A stretch of DNA of 64,000 nt from an uncultured Phascolarctobacterium sp. (GCA_900544795.1 UQWM01000004.1:1-64000); one strand, 5' to 3'; positions 8,690 to 17,399 are shown, numbered from the stretch's first letter. The notes: generated from the sequence alone by a model not told the origin. Numbers and translations: made by a program.

Positions 8690-10414
8690 ATGATTTATAA
8701 TTTTTTGCATTATTACAAGCCCTATAAAAAAATACTTTGTGGTGTGATTATTGGATCATTGATTGCAGCGTTGCTGGATCTGGTGTTTCCAATGATCGTC
8801 AGGCAGATATTAAATGAAGTTTTACCGCAGAACAACATAGATAAATTGCTGCAGGATACAGGATTATTATTTGCTTTGTATTTAGGCAATTATGGACTGC
8901 TGTATATTATTAACTATCAGGGTCATTTAATGAGTGCCAAAATAGAAAATGATATGCGGCGAGATCTGTTTGAACACTTACAGAAAATGTCCTTCAAATA
9001 TTTTGATAACGCCAAGACCGGACAGTTACTGGCAAGATTGACCAGCGATATAGCTGAAATAGGCGAGCTATCTTTTCGCGGGCCTAATGATGTGATAGTT
9101 TGTGGCATTACAATGGTTGGCACGATCGGGATATTGTTTTGGATGAATGTTTATTTGGGGATTTTGATTGCCATGTTGTTGCTGGCGAAAACATTACACA
9201 CTGTTTATGTTAATCGGAAGATGAAGGCAGCGTTTAGAGCTAACAGGGTAAAAAGCGGTGAGATCACTGCCAGGGCGGAGGAAAGCCTGGGAGGAATAAG
9301 ATTAGTAAAAGCATTTGCGCAGGAAGATTATGAACTGTCGCGGTTTATGGAAAAAAGTCAGGATTTTTTAGAAACACGACGTCGTTCATATAAGATTTTG
9401 GCCTATTTTTCGGGCAGCGTAAATTTTTTTACTAATGTTACTAACTTACTTATACTGGCCTGTGGGGGTCTTTTGATCGCAAAGGATCAATTATCGCTAA
9501 GTGATTTTATTGCTTTTTTATTATATGTGAACTTATTTATGAAGCCACTGCTGCGTCTTACGGTCTTTACGGAAATGTATCAGCGTGGTATGGCTGGCTT
9601 TCAGCGGTTTTATGAAATCATGGAATTACAGCCGGAAATCATTGATCAGGAAGATGCTATTACCTGCCCCAAGATAAGTGGCGCTATAGAGTTCGATAAT
9701 TTAGTATTTGGTTATTCTGATAACAATCAAGTCATTAAAGGCTTTAAGCTTAAAATAAAACCTGGGCAGACGGTAGCATTTGTTGGTGAAACCGGTGCGG
9801 GTAAAACTACTATAGCCAGTTTGTTATTAAGGTTTTATGAACCGCTTAGCGGACGGATCCTGATTGATGGCATCGATATCCGCCGCTATAAGCAGCAGGA
9901 CCTGCGCCGCAATATAGGTATTGTACAACAGGATGTATTTTTGTTTTCGGATTCGGTAACTCATAATATTGCTTATGGCAGGCCGGAAGCAAGTCAGGAA
10001 GAAATAAAAAAGGCCGCTGAATTGGCCGCGGCAGATAGATTTATTCAAAACCTTCCAGATAAATATGCAACAGAGATTGGCGAACGTGGCGTGAAGCTGT
10101 CGGGAGGACAAAAACAACGTCTTGCTATCGCCCGGGTTTTTCTAAAAAATCCTCCGATTGTTATTTTGGATGAAGCAACATCATCTTTAGACAATAAAAC
10201 GGAAAAGTTGATTCAAGAATCTTTGGATAGACTTGCCGAAAATAGAACGACTCTTATTATCGCACATAGAATGTCAACAATAAAAAATGCTGATCAAATA
10301 ATAGTGCTGGATAATGGCGAAGTTGCCGAAGTTGGTACACATGACACCTTGATGTTAAGACATGGTCTGTATTATAATCTATATAATGCCCAAAAACAGA
10401 TTGATGATAGATAG
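8690..10414 (+). CDS. MsbA-like ABC half-exporter (fused membrane and ATPase domains)
   Basis: The 574-residue protein has six N-terminal transmembrane helices (about 1-310), then an ATPase domain with Walker A GETGAGKTT, signature LSGGQKQR and Walker B IVILDEATSSLD. This is the half-transporter layout of MsbA, LmrA and Sav1866, which work as homodimers and move lipids, drugs or peptides outward. ATG at 8690 follows AGAGGT at 8679-8684. It is the sixth gene of the operon that begins at 2271, with 17 bases to its upstream neighbour. The cargo cannot be predicted. Confidence 0.85.
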   Translation: MIYNFLHYYKPYKKILCGVIIGSLIAALLDLVFPMIVRQILNEVLPQNNIDKLLQDTGLLFALYLGNYGLLYIINYQGHLMSAKIENDMRRDLFEHLQKMSFKYFDNAKTGQLLARLTSDIAEIGELSFRGPNDVIVCGITMVGTIGILFWMNVYLGILIAMLLLAKTLHTVYVNRKMKAAFRANRVKSGEITARAEESLGGIRLVKAFAQEDYELSRFMEKSQDFLETRRRSYKILAYFSGSVNFFTNVTNLLILACGGLLIAKDQLSLSDFIAFLLYVNLFMKPLLRLTVFTEMYQRGMAGFQRFYEIMELQPEIIDQEDAITCPKISGAIEFDNLVFGYSDNNQVIKGFKLKIKPGQTVAFVGETGAGKTTIASLLLRFYEPLSGRILIDGIDIRRYKQQDLRRNIGIVQQDVFLFSDSVTHNIAYGRPEASQEEIKKAAELAAADRFIQNLPDKYATEIGERGVKLSGGQKQRLAIARVFLKNPPIVILDEATSSLDNKTEKLIQESLDRLAENRTTLIIAHRMSTIKNADQIIVLDNGEVAEVGTHDTLMLRHGLYYNLYNAQKQIDDR

Positions 10415-10422
10415 GTGATTTG

Positions 10423-11265
10423 ATGATCAGTATAGAAAACTTAACAAAACGTTTTGGTGACAGGATTGCCGTAGCGGGAATAGATTTGGAGATCAAAGAC
10501 AGTGAGATTTTTGGCCTGCTGGGGCCAAATGGCGCCGGCAAGACGACTACTGTCAGGATATTGACGCTGCTTTCGCAGAAAAATTCGGGAACAGTGAAGA
10601 TAGCAGGTTTTGATATTGAAAAAAACAGCGAAAAAATCAAAGACATCATTGGCGTGGTGCCACAGCATATGAGCCTGGATCAGGACTTGACCGGTAGGGA
10701 AAACCTGATTTTACAGGCGCGGCTGCACCATCTTAAGGATAAAGAAGTTATGCGTCGGCGCATTGATGAAATTTTAGACTTTGTAGAGCTTGCTGACAGA
10801 GCCGACGACAAATCCCGTAAATATTCCGGCGGTATGAAACGGCGTTTGATGATTGGGATGGCACTTTTGCATAAACCGAAGGTTTTGTTTTTAGACGAGC
10901 CTACTGTAGGCTTGGATCCACAGGTGCGCCGTAAAATGTGGGATTTGATCCGGAGGATGAATGAAGACGGGATGACCGTGCTTTTAACTACGCATTATAT
11001 CGAAGAGGCTGACCAGCTTTGCAGCCGTGTAGCAATTATGAATAAGGGACGTTTGGTTGCTACCGATACGCCGCAGCGCTTGAAGGAGAAGGTTGGCAGG
11101 GTAGTAGTAGAGCATATGGAAGCTGAAGGGATGACCAGTAAATTTTTTGATAACAGAGACTTGGCCGCTGGTTATGCGGCAGGACTGGATACGAATGCTG
11201 TGATACGCGAAGCCAATTTGGAAGACGTTTTCATTGAGCTGACTGGGAGGCGAGTCAATGATTAA
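10423..11265 (+). CDS. ABC-2 family transporter ATP-binding protein (DrrA/NodI-like)
   Basis: This 280-residue ATPase has Walker A GPNGAGKTT, signature YSGGMKRR and Walker B VLFLDEPTVGLDP. The SGGMKRR form is typical of DrrA/NodI/CcmA-type exporters. ATG at 10423 follows AGGTG at 10413-10417; a TTG directly before it is a weaker start. It overlaps the next gene, an ABC-2 permease, by 8 bases, so the two form one export pump. Confidence 0.88.
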   Translation: MISIENLTKRFGDRIAVAGIDLEIKDSEIFGLLGPNGAGKTTTVRILTLLSQKNSGTVKIAGFDIEKNSEKIKDIIGVVPQHMSLDQDLTGRENLILQARLHHLKDKEVMRRRIDEILDFVELADRADDKSRKYSGGMKRRLMIGMALLHKPKVLFLDEPTVGLDPQVRRKMWDLIRRMNEDGMTVLLTTHYIEEADQLCSRVAIMNKGRLVATDTPQRLKEKVGRVVVEHMEAEGMTSKFFDNRDLAAGYAAGLDTNAVIREANLEDVFIELTGRRVND

Positions 11266-12013
11266 TAATTTTTTCTATGACGTCTATACCGTTTTTTGGC
11301 GCGATTGGGTAGTATTTAAAAAGATGTTTTTCAAATTTTTATTTTCGCGAATGATAACACCCTTTTTATATATTTTTGCTTTTGGTATCGGTTTGGGGCG
11401 TAATGTATCGGTTGACGGCGGCAGCTACCTGTCATTTTTGATACCAGGTATGATCGCTCTTAACTCTATGAACATTTCATTTAACACGATAGCGGCACCG
11501 CTCAATATGGCTCGCATCTATCATCATACACTGGAAACTTATCTTATTTCGCCTATTTCCAGTGCAGCCTTTGTTTTTGGCAAAGTGCTGTCCGGTACGG
11601 TGCGCGGTTTAATTTCTTCTGCGATCATTGTGCTTATTGCCGAGCTATTAGGCGTGCATTTATATTTAGGAAGCTGGTTTTTTCCCGTCTTGATTTTAAA
11701 TTGTTTTATTTTTTCGTCGTTGGCGGTAGTTGCTGCCATGACTATCAACAGCCACGAAGAAATGAGCAGCTTCAGTACCTATGTACTGGTACCAATGTCG
11801 TTTTTGTGTGGTACCTTTTTTAAAGCCGACGGATTTCCACCTGTTATCAAAGGGATTTTAGGTGTTTTGCCGCTGACGCCTGCAAGTAGTGCGTTAAGAG
11901 CCGCCGCGAATAAAATGCCTTTGGAATGGTATTGGCCAGTTATTATGTTAGTTTATTTCGCGGCATTTTTTGGCTATGCATATTATCTTCTGGAAAAGAA
12001 GCGGGAAGAATAG
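11258..12013 (+). CDS. ABC-2 type transporter permease (NodJ/DrrB-like)
   Basis: The 251-residue integral membrane protein has about six hydrophobic segments and the ABC-2 permease pattern, including PMSFLCGTFF near residue 185 followed by LPLTPAS, as seen in NodJ/DrrB. It pairs with the ATPase encoded just upstream (8-base overlap; ATG at 11258 after GGGAGG). It is the last gene of the operon that starts at 2271. Confidence 0.85.
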   Translation: MINNFFYDVYTVFWRDWVVFKKMFFKFLFSRMITPFLYIFAFGIGLGRNVSVDGGSYLSFLIPGMIALNSMNISFNTIAAPLNMARIYHHTLETYLISPISSAAFVFGKVLSGTVRGLISSAIIVLIAELLGVHLYLGSWFFPVLILNCFIFSSLAVVAAMTINSHEEMSSFSTYVLVPMSFLCGTFFKADGFPPVIKGILGVLPLTPASSALRAAANKMPLEWYWPVIMLVYFAAFFGYAYYLLEKKREE

Positions 12014-12057
12014 GTAAACTTCTTTACAATTTGTGAGGTGATATGTAAGAGTTTTTA

Positions 12058-12086
12058 TTGCAGACCTCAACCTGACGTGATATAAT
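12058..12086 (+). promoter_or_regulatory. Sigma-70-type promoter for the exbB-exbD-tonB operon
   Basis: TTGCAG at 12058-12063 and TATAAT at 12081-12086 are separated by 17 bases. Transcription would start near 12093, just ahead of the riboswitch. Confidence 0.75.
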
Positions 12087-12118
12087 ATCAATCAGTAACA
12101 AAACTTAATAAGCGAAAG

Positions 12119-12262
12119 TCTAGGTGTGCACACTTAATAGATAAATTGGTTTAAAGCCAATACGGTCACGCCGCTGTAATGCCGAGCAAGCCTCATTTAA
12201 TGCCACTGGGAAACTGGGAAGGCGAGGTAAGCGATGAAGCAGAGTCAGAAGAACTGCCTAGA
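12119..12262 (+). promoter_or_regulatory. Cobalamin riboswitch aptamer (full-length type) upstream of exbB
   Basis: The outer stem TCTAGG (12119-12124) pairs with CCTAGA (12257-12262). Inside are the conserved blocks of the B12 element: ACGGTCACGCCGCTGTAA, then GCCACTGGGAAACTGGGAAG, then GAGTCAGAAGAACTGCC. The GCCACTGGGAA arm marks the full-length, adenosylcobalamin-type architecture. It probably shuts off exbB-exbD-tonB when cobalamin is plentiful, which ties this TonB system to corrinoid uptake. Confidence 0.92.
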
Positions 12263-12313
12263 TTTTTCTACTGTATCCGGCGAGTGACAGGAATAGGTAG
12301 CTAATTTTAGCGG

Positions 12314-12351
12314 AACCTTTCTGTATACTTTTGGGTGCAGAAGGTTTTTTT
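12314..12351 (+). terminator. Expression-platform terminator of the exbB riboswitch
   Basis: AACCTTTCTG (12314-12323) pairs with CAGAAGGTT (12338-12346), with one bulged T, and a T-run follows. It lies after the aptamer and before exbB, as expected for control by premature termination. Confidence 0.8.
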
Positions 12352-12464
12352 ATTTTGTAAAACTTAAAATAAATTTCTATTTATTTATCGAGTTAGCATT
12401 AGCAAATTCGATTGGATTTGGTATTATTAGTATTAAATATAAAATTTTTAGGAGGCATTTGTTG

Positions 12465-13082
12465 ATGGAAGCGATTAAGGAAGCTATTGAGTATTTTCAT
12501 AAGGGTGGTTTAGTAATGTGGCCGTTGCTGCTGTGTTCGATAATGGTAGTCACCATAGCTATCGAACGGTATATGTATTATAAAACGGCTGATTCTGGTT
12601 CTGTATTTACGCAGGAATTCTGTACTTTAATGGGGCAGGGCGACGTAACTGGAGCTGCACAGCTGGCGGCAAGCAGTGGCGGCGAGTGTGCGCGTATAGT
12701 TAGCGAAACAATGTCAATGCCGGGAACTGCGGCCAGACATTCTGCTTATATGGAATCTCAGGCAGGGCTGGTTATTGCCAGGTTGCGTAGCAAATTACAC
12801 TATCTGGGCGTTATCGTAACAATGTCACCGCTTTTAGGTTTGTTGGGAACTATTATCGGTATGATAGGTTCTTTTAGTATTTTTAATCTTCAGGAAGGGC
12901 AGCCGCTGGCGATTACCGGTGGTATTGGTGAAGCGCTGATAGCTACGGCCAGCGGTTTATGTGTTGCAATTTTGGCTTTGTGTGCACATTCTTATTTTGC
13001 GCAGCGGTTGGATAATTCGATTACGGAAATGGAACAATGCTTCTCTGCTGTTCTGGAGGCTGAAAGCAGGGGGGATAACTAA
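12465..13082 (+). CDS. exbB: ExbB/TolQ/MotA-family proton channel protein
   Basis: The 205-residue inner membrane protein has three hydrophobic segments (about 15-37, 105-130 and 145-170). The conserved SPLLGLLGTIIGMI and ITGGIGEALIATASGL segments belong to the MotA/TolQ/ExbB family. With ExbD it forms the proton channel that energises TonB. ATG at 12465 follows AGGAGG at 12450-12455; the two TTG codons before it are less likely starts. The stop shares bases with the exbD start (TAATG). Expression is probably B12-controlled through the riboswitch ahead of it. Confidence 0.9.
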   Translation: MEAIKEAIEYFHKGGLVMWPLLLCSIMVVTIAIERYMYYKTADSGSVFTQEFCTLMGQGDVTGAAQLAASSGGECARIVSETMSMPGTAARHSAYMESQAGLVIARLRSKLHYLGVIVTMSPLLGLLGTIIGMIGSFSIFNLQEGQPLAITGGIGEALIATASGLCVAILALCAHSYFAQRLDNSITEMEQCFSAVLEAESRGDN

Positions 13083-13495
13083 TGAAACTGCGTGACAGCA
13101 GAAATTTGAAACAGCCTGAGCTGATGATCATTCCAATGATCGATATCATGTTCTTTTTATTGGTGTTTTTTATGCTCAGTACAATGTATATGGTGGATTT
13201 AAAAACTATTCCCATCAAACTGCCGAAAGCCGATAATGCAGCTATCGATACCAAGACGACGTTTGCTGTTTCGGTAAAAAAAGACGGTACTATTTGGCTT
13301 GGTGATAAACAGACCGATATTATGAGCTTGACGATGCAGGCAAAAATGGAACAAAAAAGTAATCCCAATTTTGCGATCGTTATTCGCGCTGATAAAGATG
13401 CAGATTACGGCAAGGTGATCACGTTGCTGGATAAGCTGAAAGGCGCTGGTGTGCAGCGTTTTGGTTTGGCGACGGATATAGGAGCTGGTGAATGA
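13082..13495 (+). CDS. exbD: ExbD/TolR-family biopolymer transport protein
   Basis: The 137-residue protein has one N-terminal transmembrane helix and a periplasmic domain. The helix contains MIPMIDIMFFLLVFFML, which includes the conserved membrane aspartate that carries protons in ExbD/TolR. It overlaps exbB by one base and tonB by four. Confidence 0.9.
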   Translation: MKLRDSRNLKQPELMIIPMIDIMFFLLVFFMLSTMYMVDLKTIPIKLPKADNAAIDTKTTFAVSVKKDGTIWLGDKQTDIMSLTMQAKMEQKSNPNFAIVIRADKDADYGKVITLLDKLKGAGVQRFGLATDIGAGE

Positions 13496-14409
13496 TGGAT
13501 GACTCGAAGAAGAGATTCCAAATAGGTCTGCTCGGTTCGTTGGGATTTCATTTATTCGTTTTTTTAGTCATTGCTTTTGCCGGACTTTTCGCTGCTTCGC
13601 ATGTCGACGATAAAGTGGTCGAGATCGCTGTCTTCGGCGGTGGTGGCGGAGGCGGCGGTGGCGGAGGCGGCGGTGCAAAACCTGCCGACCCGACAGAGGC
13701 TGATGTTGCAGCGGCGAAAGCTGCTGCTTTACAAAATAAACAGCAGCCAGCAGCGCAGCAGCGCAGTGCCATGCAGCAAAGTCCTAAATCAGCGGAAACA
13801 ATTAAAGCAGATGACATAGTTGAAAAAACAACGCGCCGGGAGCAGTCGGCAGCGCAGCAGCAATCTGCAACAGTAAATGAAGTGCCTGCTGAACAAGCAC
13901 AGCAGCAAAGTAAAAATATCGCCGGTGCCGATGTTAATGAGAACACAGGTTCCGGCGGCGGTTATGGCAGCGGACAGGGCACAGGCTACGGCAGTGGAAC
14001 AGGTGCTGGTAGCGGCAGCGGCAGCGGTGGCGGTCATGGGGCAGGAACAGGTAGCGGTATTGGTGATGGCACAGGTGCCGGTATTGGTACTGGTGAAGGC
14101 GGCGGCTATGCTGGCGGCGATCCTTCTGCAAATCCCGCTATCCCGCCGCGTCTGGTCAGAAGCAGGCAGCCCAATTATCCCGGTAGTGCCCGCAGTGCCA
14201 GTATTGAAGGAACTACGACTGTACGGATATTAGTAGGTTACGAAGGTGAAGTAGAGTCTGTCGTCGTGGCCGAATCTTCTGGTAACGCCGCCTTAGATGC
14301 TGCTGCTGTTGAAGCCTGTTATGGCTGGCGTTTCAGCGGGGCTAAAAATGGTATCGGTCAAAAGATCCGCTGCTACACATATGTACCTATAACCTTTCGG
14401 TTACGATAA
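13492..14409 (+). CDS. tonB: TonB-like energy transducer with poly-Gly and Gly/Ser-rich linker
   Basis: The 305-residue protein has an N-terminal membrane anchor (about 12-33), a run of 13 glycines directly after it (about 46-58) and an Ala/Gln-rich stretch. A long Gly/Ser/Thr repeat region (about 150-210) precedes a typical TonB C-terminal domain (RQPNYPGSARSASIEGTTTV; later YVPITFRLR). TonB spans the periplasm and pulls on the TonB box of outer membrane receptors. Classical TonB linkers are Pro-Glu/Pro-Lys rich, so this glycine-rich linker is unusual. It is the last gene of the riboswitch-controlled exbB-exbD-tonB operon. Confidence 0.88.
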   Translation: MMDDSKKRFQIGLLGSLGFHLFVFLVIAFAGLFAASHVDDKVVEIAVFGGGGGGGGGGGGGAKPADPTEADVAAAKAAALQNKQQPAAQQRSAMQQSPKSAETIKADDIVEKTTRREQSAAQQQSATVNEVPAEQAQQQSKNIAGADVNENTGSGGGYGSGQGTGYGSGTGAGSGSGSGGGHGAGTGSGIGDGTGAGIGTGEGGGYAGGDPSANPAIPPRLVRSRQPNYPGSARSASIEGTTTVRILVGYEGEVESVVVAESSGNAALDAAAVEACYGWRFSGAKNGIGQKIRCYTYVPITFRLR

Positions 14410-14433
14410 TTTAAAACTAAAGCGAAATCTCCA

Positions 14434-14462
14434 TTGGTTTTTTATGGATTCTATGCTATAAT
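14434..14462 (+). promoter_or_regulatory. Extended -10 promoter for the cbi operon
   Basis: TGCTATAAT (14454-14462) is an extended -10 element. A weak -35, TTGGTT, lies 17 bases upstream at 14434-14439. It is placed directly before the cobalamin riboswitch. Confidence 0.65.
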
Positions 14463-14482
14463 GATACGGTAATTTGATATTA

Positions 14483-14583
14483 TTAGGTACCCGTGAGGGT
14501 ATAAATGGCAAGAACGGTGCAAATCCGACACGGTCCCGCCACTGTGAAAACGCCGATGCGTTTAAGTCAGATGCCTGCCTATG
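14483..14583 (+). promoter_or_regulatory. Compact cobalamin riboswitch aptamer upstream of cbiD
   Basis: The region holds the conserved core GGTGCAAATCCGACACGG followed by TCCCGCCACTGTG, and then AAGTCAGATGCCTGCCTA. TAGG near 14484 pairs with CCTA at 14578-14581. The GCCACTGGGAA-type peripheral arm present in the other two cobalamin elements of this window is missing between the core and the AGTCAG block. That resembles the shorter class II cobalamin riboswitches. It probably controls the entire cbi operon. Confidence 0.88.
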
Positions 14584-14662
14584 TGTAGAAGCTGTATCCA
14601 CGAGTGATGGAGATAGCAAGTGACTTACTCGTAAAGGGTTAAGTATGCGCTTGTATCTTTAT

Positions 14663-14693
14663 GACTTCTGTCGGAAACGGCAGAAGTCTTTTC
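14663..14693 (+). terminator. Expression-platform terminator of the cbiD riboswitch
   Basis: An 11-bp stem, GACTTCTGTCG / CGGCAGAAGTC (14663-14673 with 14678-14688), has a GAAA tetraloop and is followed by TTTTCT. It lies between the aptamer and cbiD. Confidence 0.88.
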
Positions 14694-14764
14694 TAATTAT
14701 TAGTAAAATCTACTAGATGACAGAATGTGTTTAGCAAGATGTTTGTTCAGAAAGGGGTTGACGC

Positions 14765-15907
14765 ATGGAAGAATATCAAATTTCGCAGGGCAAACGGTTG
14801 CGCTGCGGTTATACTACGGGAAGCTGTGCTACGGCAGCGGCTAAAGCTGCGGCGGTAATGCTTTTGACCAGAGAGCGTATCGACTGTGTGCAGATAGATA
14901 CCCCTAAAGGCATCGTGCTTAATCTGGAGCCGGAGGAAGTTGAGGTTACTGCTGATAAAGTAACTTGTGCAATTCGCAAAGACAGCGGCGACGACCCCGA
15001 TGACACCAATGGTATTTTGATTTATGCTACTGTGGAAAAAACAGGTGGCCACGATATCGAGCTATGCGGTGGTAATGGTATCGGTCAGGTTACCAAGCCG
15101 GGCTTAGCCTGCGCGGTAGGCGGACCGGCCATCAACCCTACACCGCGGCGAATGATTATCGACGAATTGACTAAAGTTATGACGTCAGCCGATTACCAGG
15201 CGGGACTGAAGGTAACAATAGCTGCTCCGGCAGGTGTTGAAATTGCAAAAAAAACTTTTAATCCCCGGCTGGGTATTTTAGGTGGTATTTCTATTTTGGG
15301 TACCAGCGGCATTGTAGAGCCGATGAGTGAAAAAGCCCTTGTGGAAACAATGTATGTAGAGATTGACGCTCAGGCTGCAGCTGGTAATAAAAATCTGCTG
15401 GTCTTTTTTGGCAACTACGGTGAAGATTTTACCCGTGACGTGCTGGGGCTGGACATAGCCGATGCCGTTACCTGCAGTAATTTTGTAGGCGAACTTTTAG
15501 ATTATGCAGTTTACAAGGGTTTTGAAACCCTGCTTTTGATAGGACATTCCGGTAAACTGGTCAAGTTGGCACAGGGCGTGATGAACACCCATTCTAAATA
15601 TGCTGATTGCCGCACTGAACTACTGGCGCTGCATGCAATGTTTGCAGGGGCTGGGACCGAAGTTGGCAAAGAAATAGCAGGCAGCTTGACGACCGATGAA
15701 GCCGTAAAGGTTTTGCAGCGGGAAGGCATTTTTGAAGAGGTGGTTGGAAAGATCACTGAACGCATTGATTTTTACATGCAGCATCGCGTGCATGGCAAAA
15801 TAAAAACGGCTGCGCTGATGTTCTCAAATGTATATGGCATTTTGGGAAAAACGGCAGTTGCCGATGAATTAGTAAAATTACATTTAAAGGACAAACAGGA
15901 AGGATGA
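14765..15907 (+). CDS. cbiD: Cobalt-precorrin-5B C1-methyltransferase
   Basis: The 380-residue CbiD methylates C1 of cobalt-precorrin-5B in the anaerobic (early cobalt insertion) cobamide pathway, using SAM. The N-terminal RCGYTTGSCATAAAKAA motif and GGISILGTSGIVEPMS are hallmarks of the family. ATG at 14765 follows GAAAGGGG at 14750-14757. It is the first gene of a 14-gene operon behind a compact cobalamin riboswitch; its stop overlaps the region of the cbiL start. Confidence 0.95.
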   Translation: MEEYQISQGKRLRCGYTTGSCATAAAKAAAVMLLTRERIDCVQIDTPKGIVLNLEPEEVEVTADKVTCAIRKDSGDDPDDTNGILIYATVEKTGGHDIELCGGNGIGQVTKPGLACAVGGPAINPTPRRMIIDELTKVMTSADYQAGLKVTIAAPAGVEIAKKTFNPRLGILGGISILGTSGIVEPMSEKALVETMYVEIDAQAAAGNKNLLVFFGNYGEDFTRDVLGLDIADAVTCSNFVGELLDYAVYKGFETLLLIGHSGKLVKLAQGVMNTHSKYADCRTELLALHAMFAGAGTEVGKEIAGSLTTDEAVKVLQREGIFEEVVGKITERIDFYMQHRVHGKIKTAALMFSNVYGILGKTAVADELVKLHLKDKQEG

Positions 15908-15912
15908 ACAAC

Positions 15913-16614
15913 ATGAGAGGTAAATTGTACAGTGTAGGTATCGGACCGGGAGACCCGGAATTATTGACTTTAAAAGCAGTGCGTCTGCTGAAAGAATGCG
16001 ACGTTGTTGCTTTGCCTAAAGGCGATACCGATGTCATGACTGCTAAAAATATCGTCAACCAGGTAGTTGAGCTTGATAAAAAGGAACAGCTGATCATTTA
16101 TATGCCGATGACGAAAGATATGGCAGCTATGGATAAAGCTCATCAGGAGGGTGCCGATGCTGTTACCAAATTGCTGGATGAAGGCAAGAATGTAGTTTTC
16201 ATCACCCTTGGCTGTCCTACAGTATATGCAACCTGTATTTATGTGCACAAACTGGTTTTACAAGCCGGTTATGAAGCCGAGCTGGTGGCTGGCGTAACTT
16301 CTATCTGCGCTGTTGCGGCAAAATTGAACGTATCTTTGTGTGAACGTGCAGAACCTTTGATCGTACTGCCAGGCAGCTATAAGGAAGCGGCTAAATTCTT
16401 AGACGGCCCCGGTAATAAAGTGCTGATGAAATCTGCCAGCGAAATCGCCCGTGTGCGTGACGAGCTTAAAGAACGCGGCCTGATCAAAAATGCGGCTATG
16501 GTTGAACGCTGTGGCTTGCCCGGCGAAAAAGTATATCGTGATCTTAACGAGATCGATCCTAACAGCAGCTATTTTTCTGTAATCCTAGTTAAAGAAAAGG
16601 AGTTTGACAAATAA
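15913..16614 (+). CDS. cbiL: Cobalt-precorrin-2 C20-methyltransferase
   Basis: This 233-residue SAM-dependent tetrapyrrole methylase has the N-terminal YSVGIGPGDPELLTLKAV loop that defines CbiL/CobI within the family, and a second motif ITLGCPTVYAT. It adds the C20 methyl group to cobalt-precorrin-2. ATG at 15913 is 9 bases after AAGG; an ATG at 15904, overlapping the cbiD stop, lies almost on that ribosome site and is less likely. Its stop overlaps the cbiF start (TAATG). Confidence 0.93.
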   Translation: MRGKLYSVGIGPGDPELLTLKAVRLLKECDVVALPKGDTDVMTAKNIVNQVVELDKKEQLIIYMPMTKDMAAMDKAHQEGADAVTKLLDEGKNVVFITLGCPTVYATCIYVHKLVLQAGYEAELVAGVTSICAVAAKLNVSLCERAEPLIVLPGSYKEAAKFLDGPGNKVLMKSASEIARVRDELKERGLIKNAAMVERCGLPGEKVYRDLNEIDPNSSYFSVILVKEKEFDK

Positions 16615-17399
16615 TGATTTATTTTATTGGTGCAGGCCCTGGCGCCGCTGATTTGATTACCGTAAAAGGTAAAGAACTTTTGGAAAAAGCCGATCTTATC
16701 ATTTATGCCGGTTCGCTGGTCAATCCTGATTTGTTAAAGTATGCCAAGCCTGAATGTGTTATTATGGACAGCGCTAAAATGACTTTGGAAGAAGTTATTG
16801 CTGCTATGGTACCGGCTGCTCAGGCTGGTAAACTTGTCGTGCGTCTGCATACTGGTGACCCCAGTGTTTATGGCGCTCATCGCGAGCAGATCGACTTGCT
16901 GCGCAGCTATAATCTTGATTTTAAAATCGTTCCCGGCGTAAGCTCTTTCTGTGCGGCTGCAGCCTGCCTGGATGCGGAATATACTTTGCCTAACGTCAGC
17001 CAATCCGTAATAATCACCCGTATGGAAGGCCGTACGCCGGTGCCTAATAAACAGAAGATCGCTGACTATGCCGCCCACAAAGCGACTATGGTAATTTTCC
17101 TTTCCAGCGGTATGCTTGAAAAATTGCAGAAGGAATTGATTTCCGGCGGTTATACTGCCGATACTCCGGCTGCTATCGTTTATAAAGCTTCCTGGCCGGA
17201 TGAAAAAGTTTTTCGCTGTACGGTAGGTACTTTGGCGGAAACTGCTAAAGAGCATAACATTACTAAAACTGCTTTGATCACGGTCGGCAACTTCTTAGGC
17301 AATATTTACGACCGAAGCGAGCTTTATAATCCTACTTTTGCCCACGGTTACCGTGCGGCAGATCCTACTAAATTGGAATTGAAACCAGAGGTAAAATAA
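16614..17399 (+). CDS. cbiF: Cobalt-precorrin-4 C11-methyltransferase
   Basis: The 261-residue methylase has the typical CbiF/CobM N-terminus YFIGAGPGAADLITVKGKEL and the motif IIYAGSLVNPDLL. RLHTGDPSVYGAHREQIDLL contains the conserved SAM-binding GDPSxYG loop. It methylates C11 of cobalt-precorrin-4. It starts on the last base of the cbiL stop and is followed one base after its own stop by cbiG. Confidence 0.94.
   Translation: MIYFIGAGPGAADLITVKGKELLEKADLIIYAGSLVNPDLLKYAKPECVIMDSAKMTLEEVIAAMVPAAQAGKLVVRLHTGDPSVYGAHREQIDLLRSYNLDFKIVPGVSSFCAAAACLDAEYTLPNVSQSVIITRMEGRTPVPNKQKIADYAAHKATMVIFLSSGMLEKLQKELISGGYTADTPAAIVYKASWPDEKVFRCTVGTLAETAKEHNITKTALITVGNFLGNIYDRSELYNPTFAHGYRAADPTKLELKPEVK

Noticed and set aside
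13548..14233. Several repeat-rich open frames on both strands in the tonB linker
   Set aside because: They are low-complexity readings of the Gly/Ala/Gln-coding repeats of tonB.
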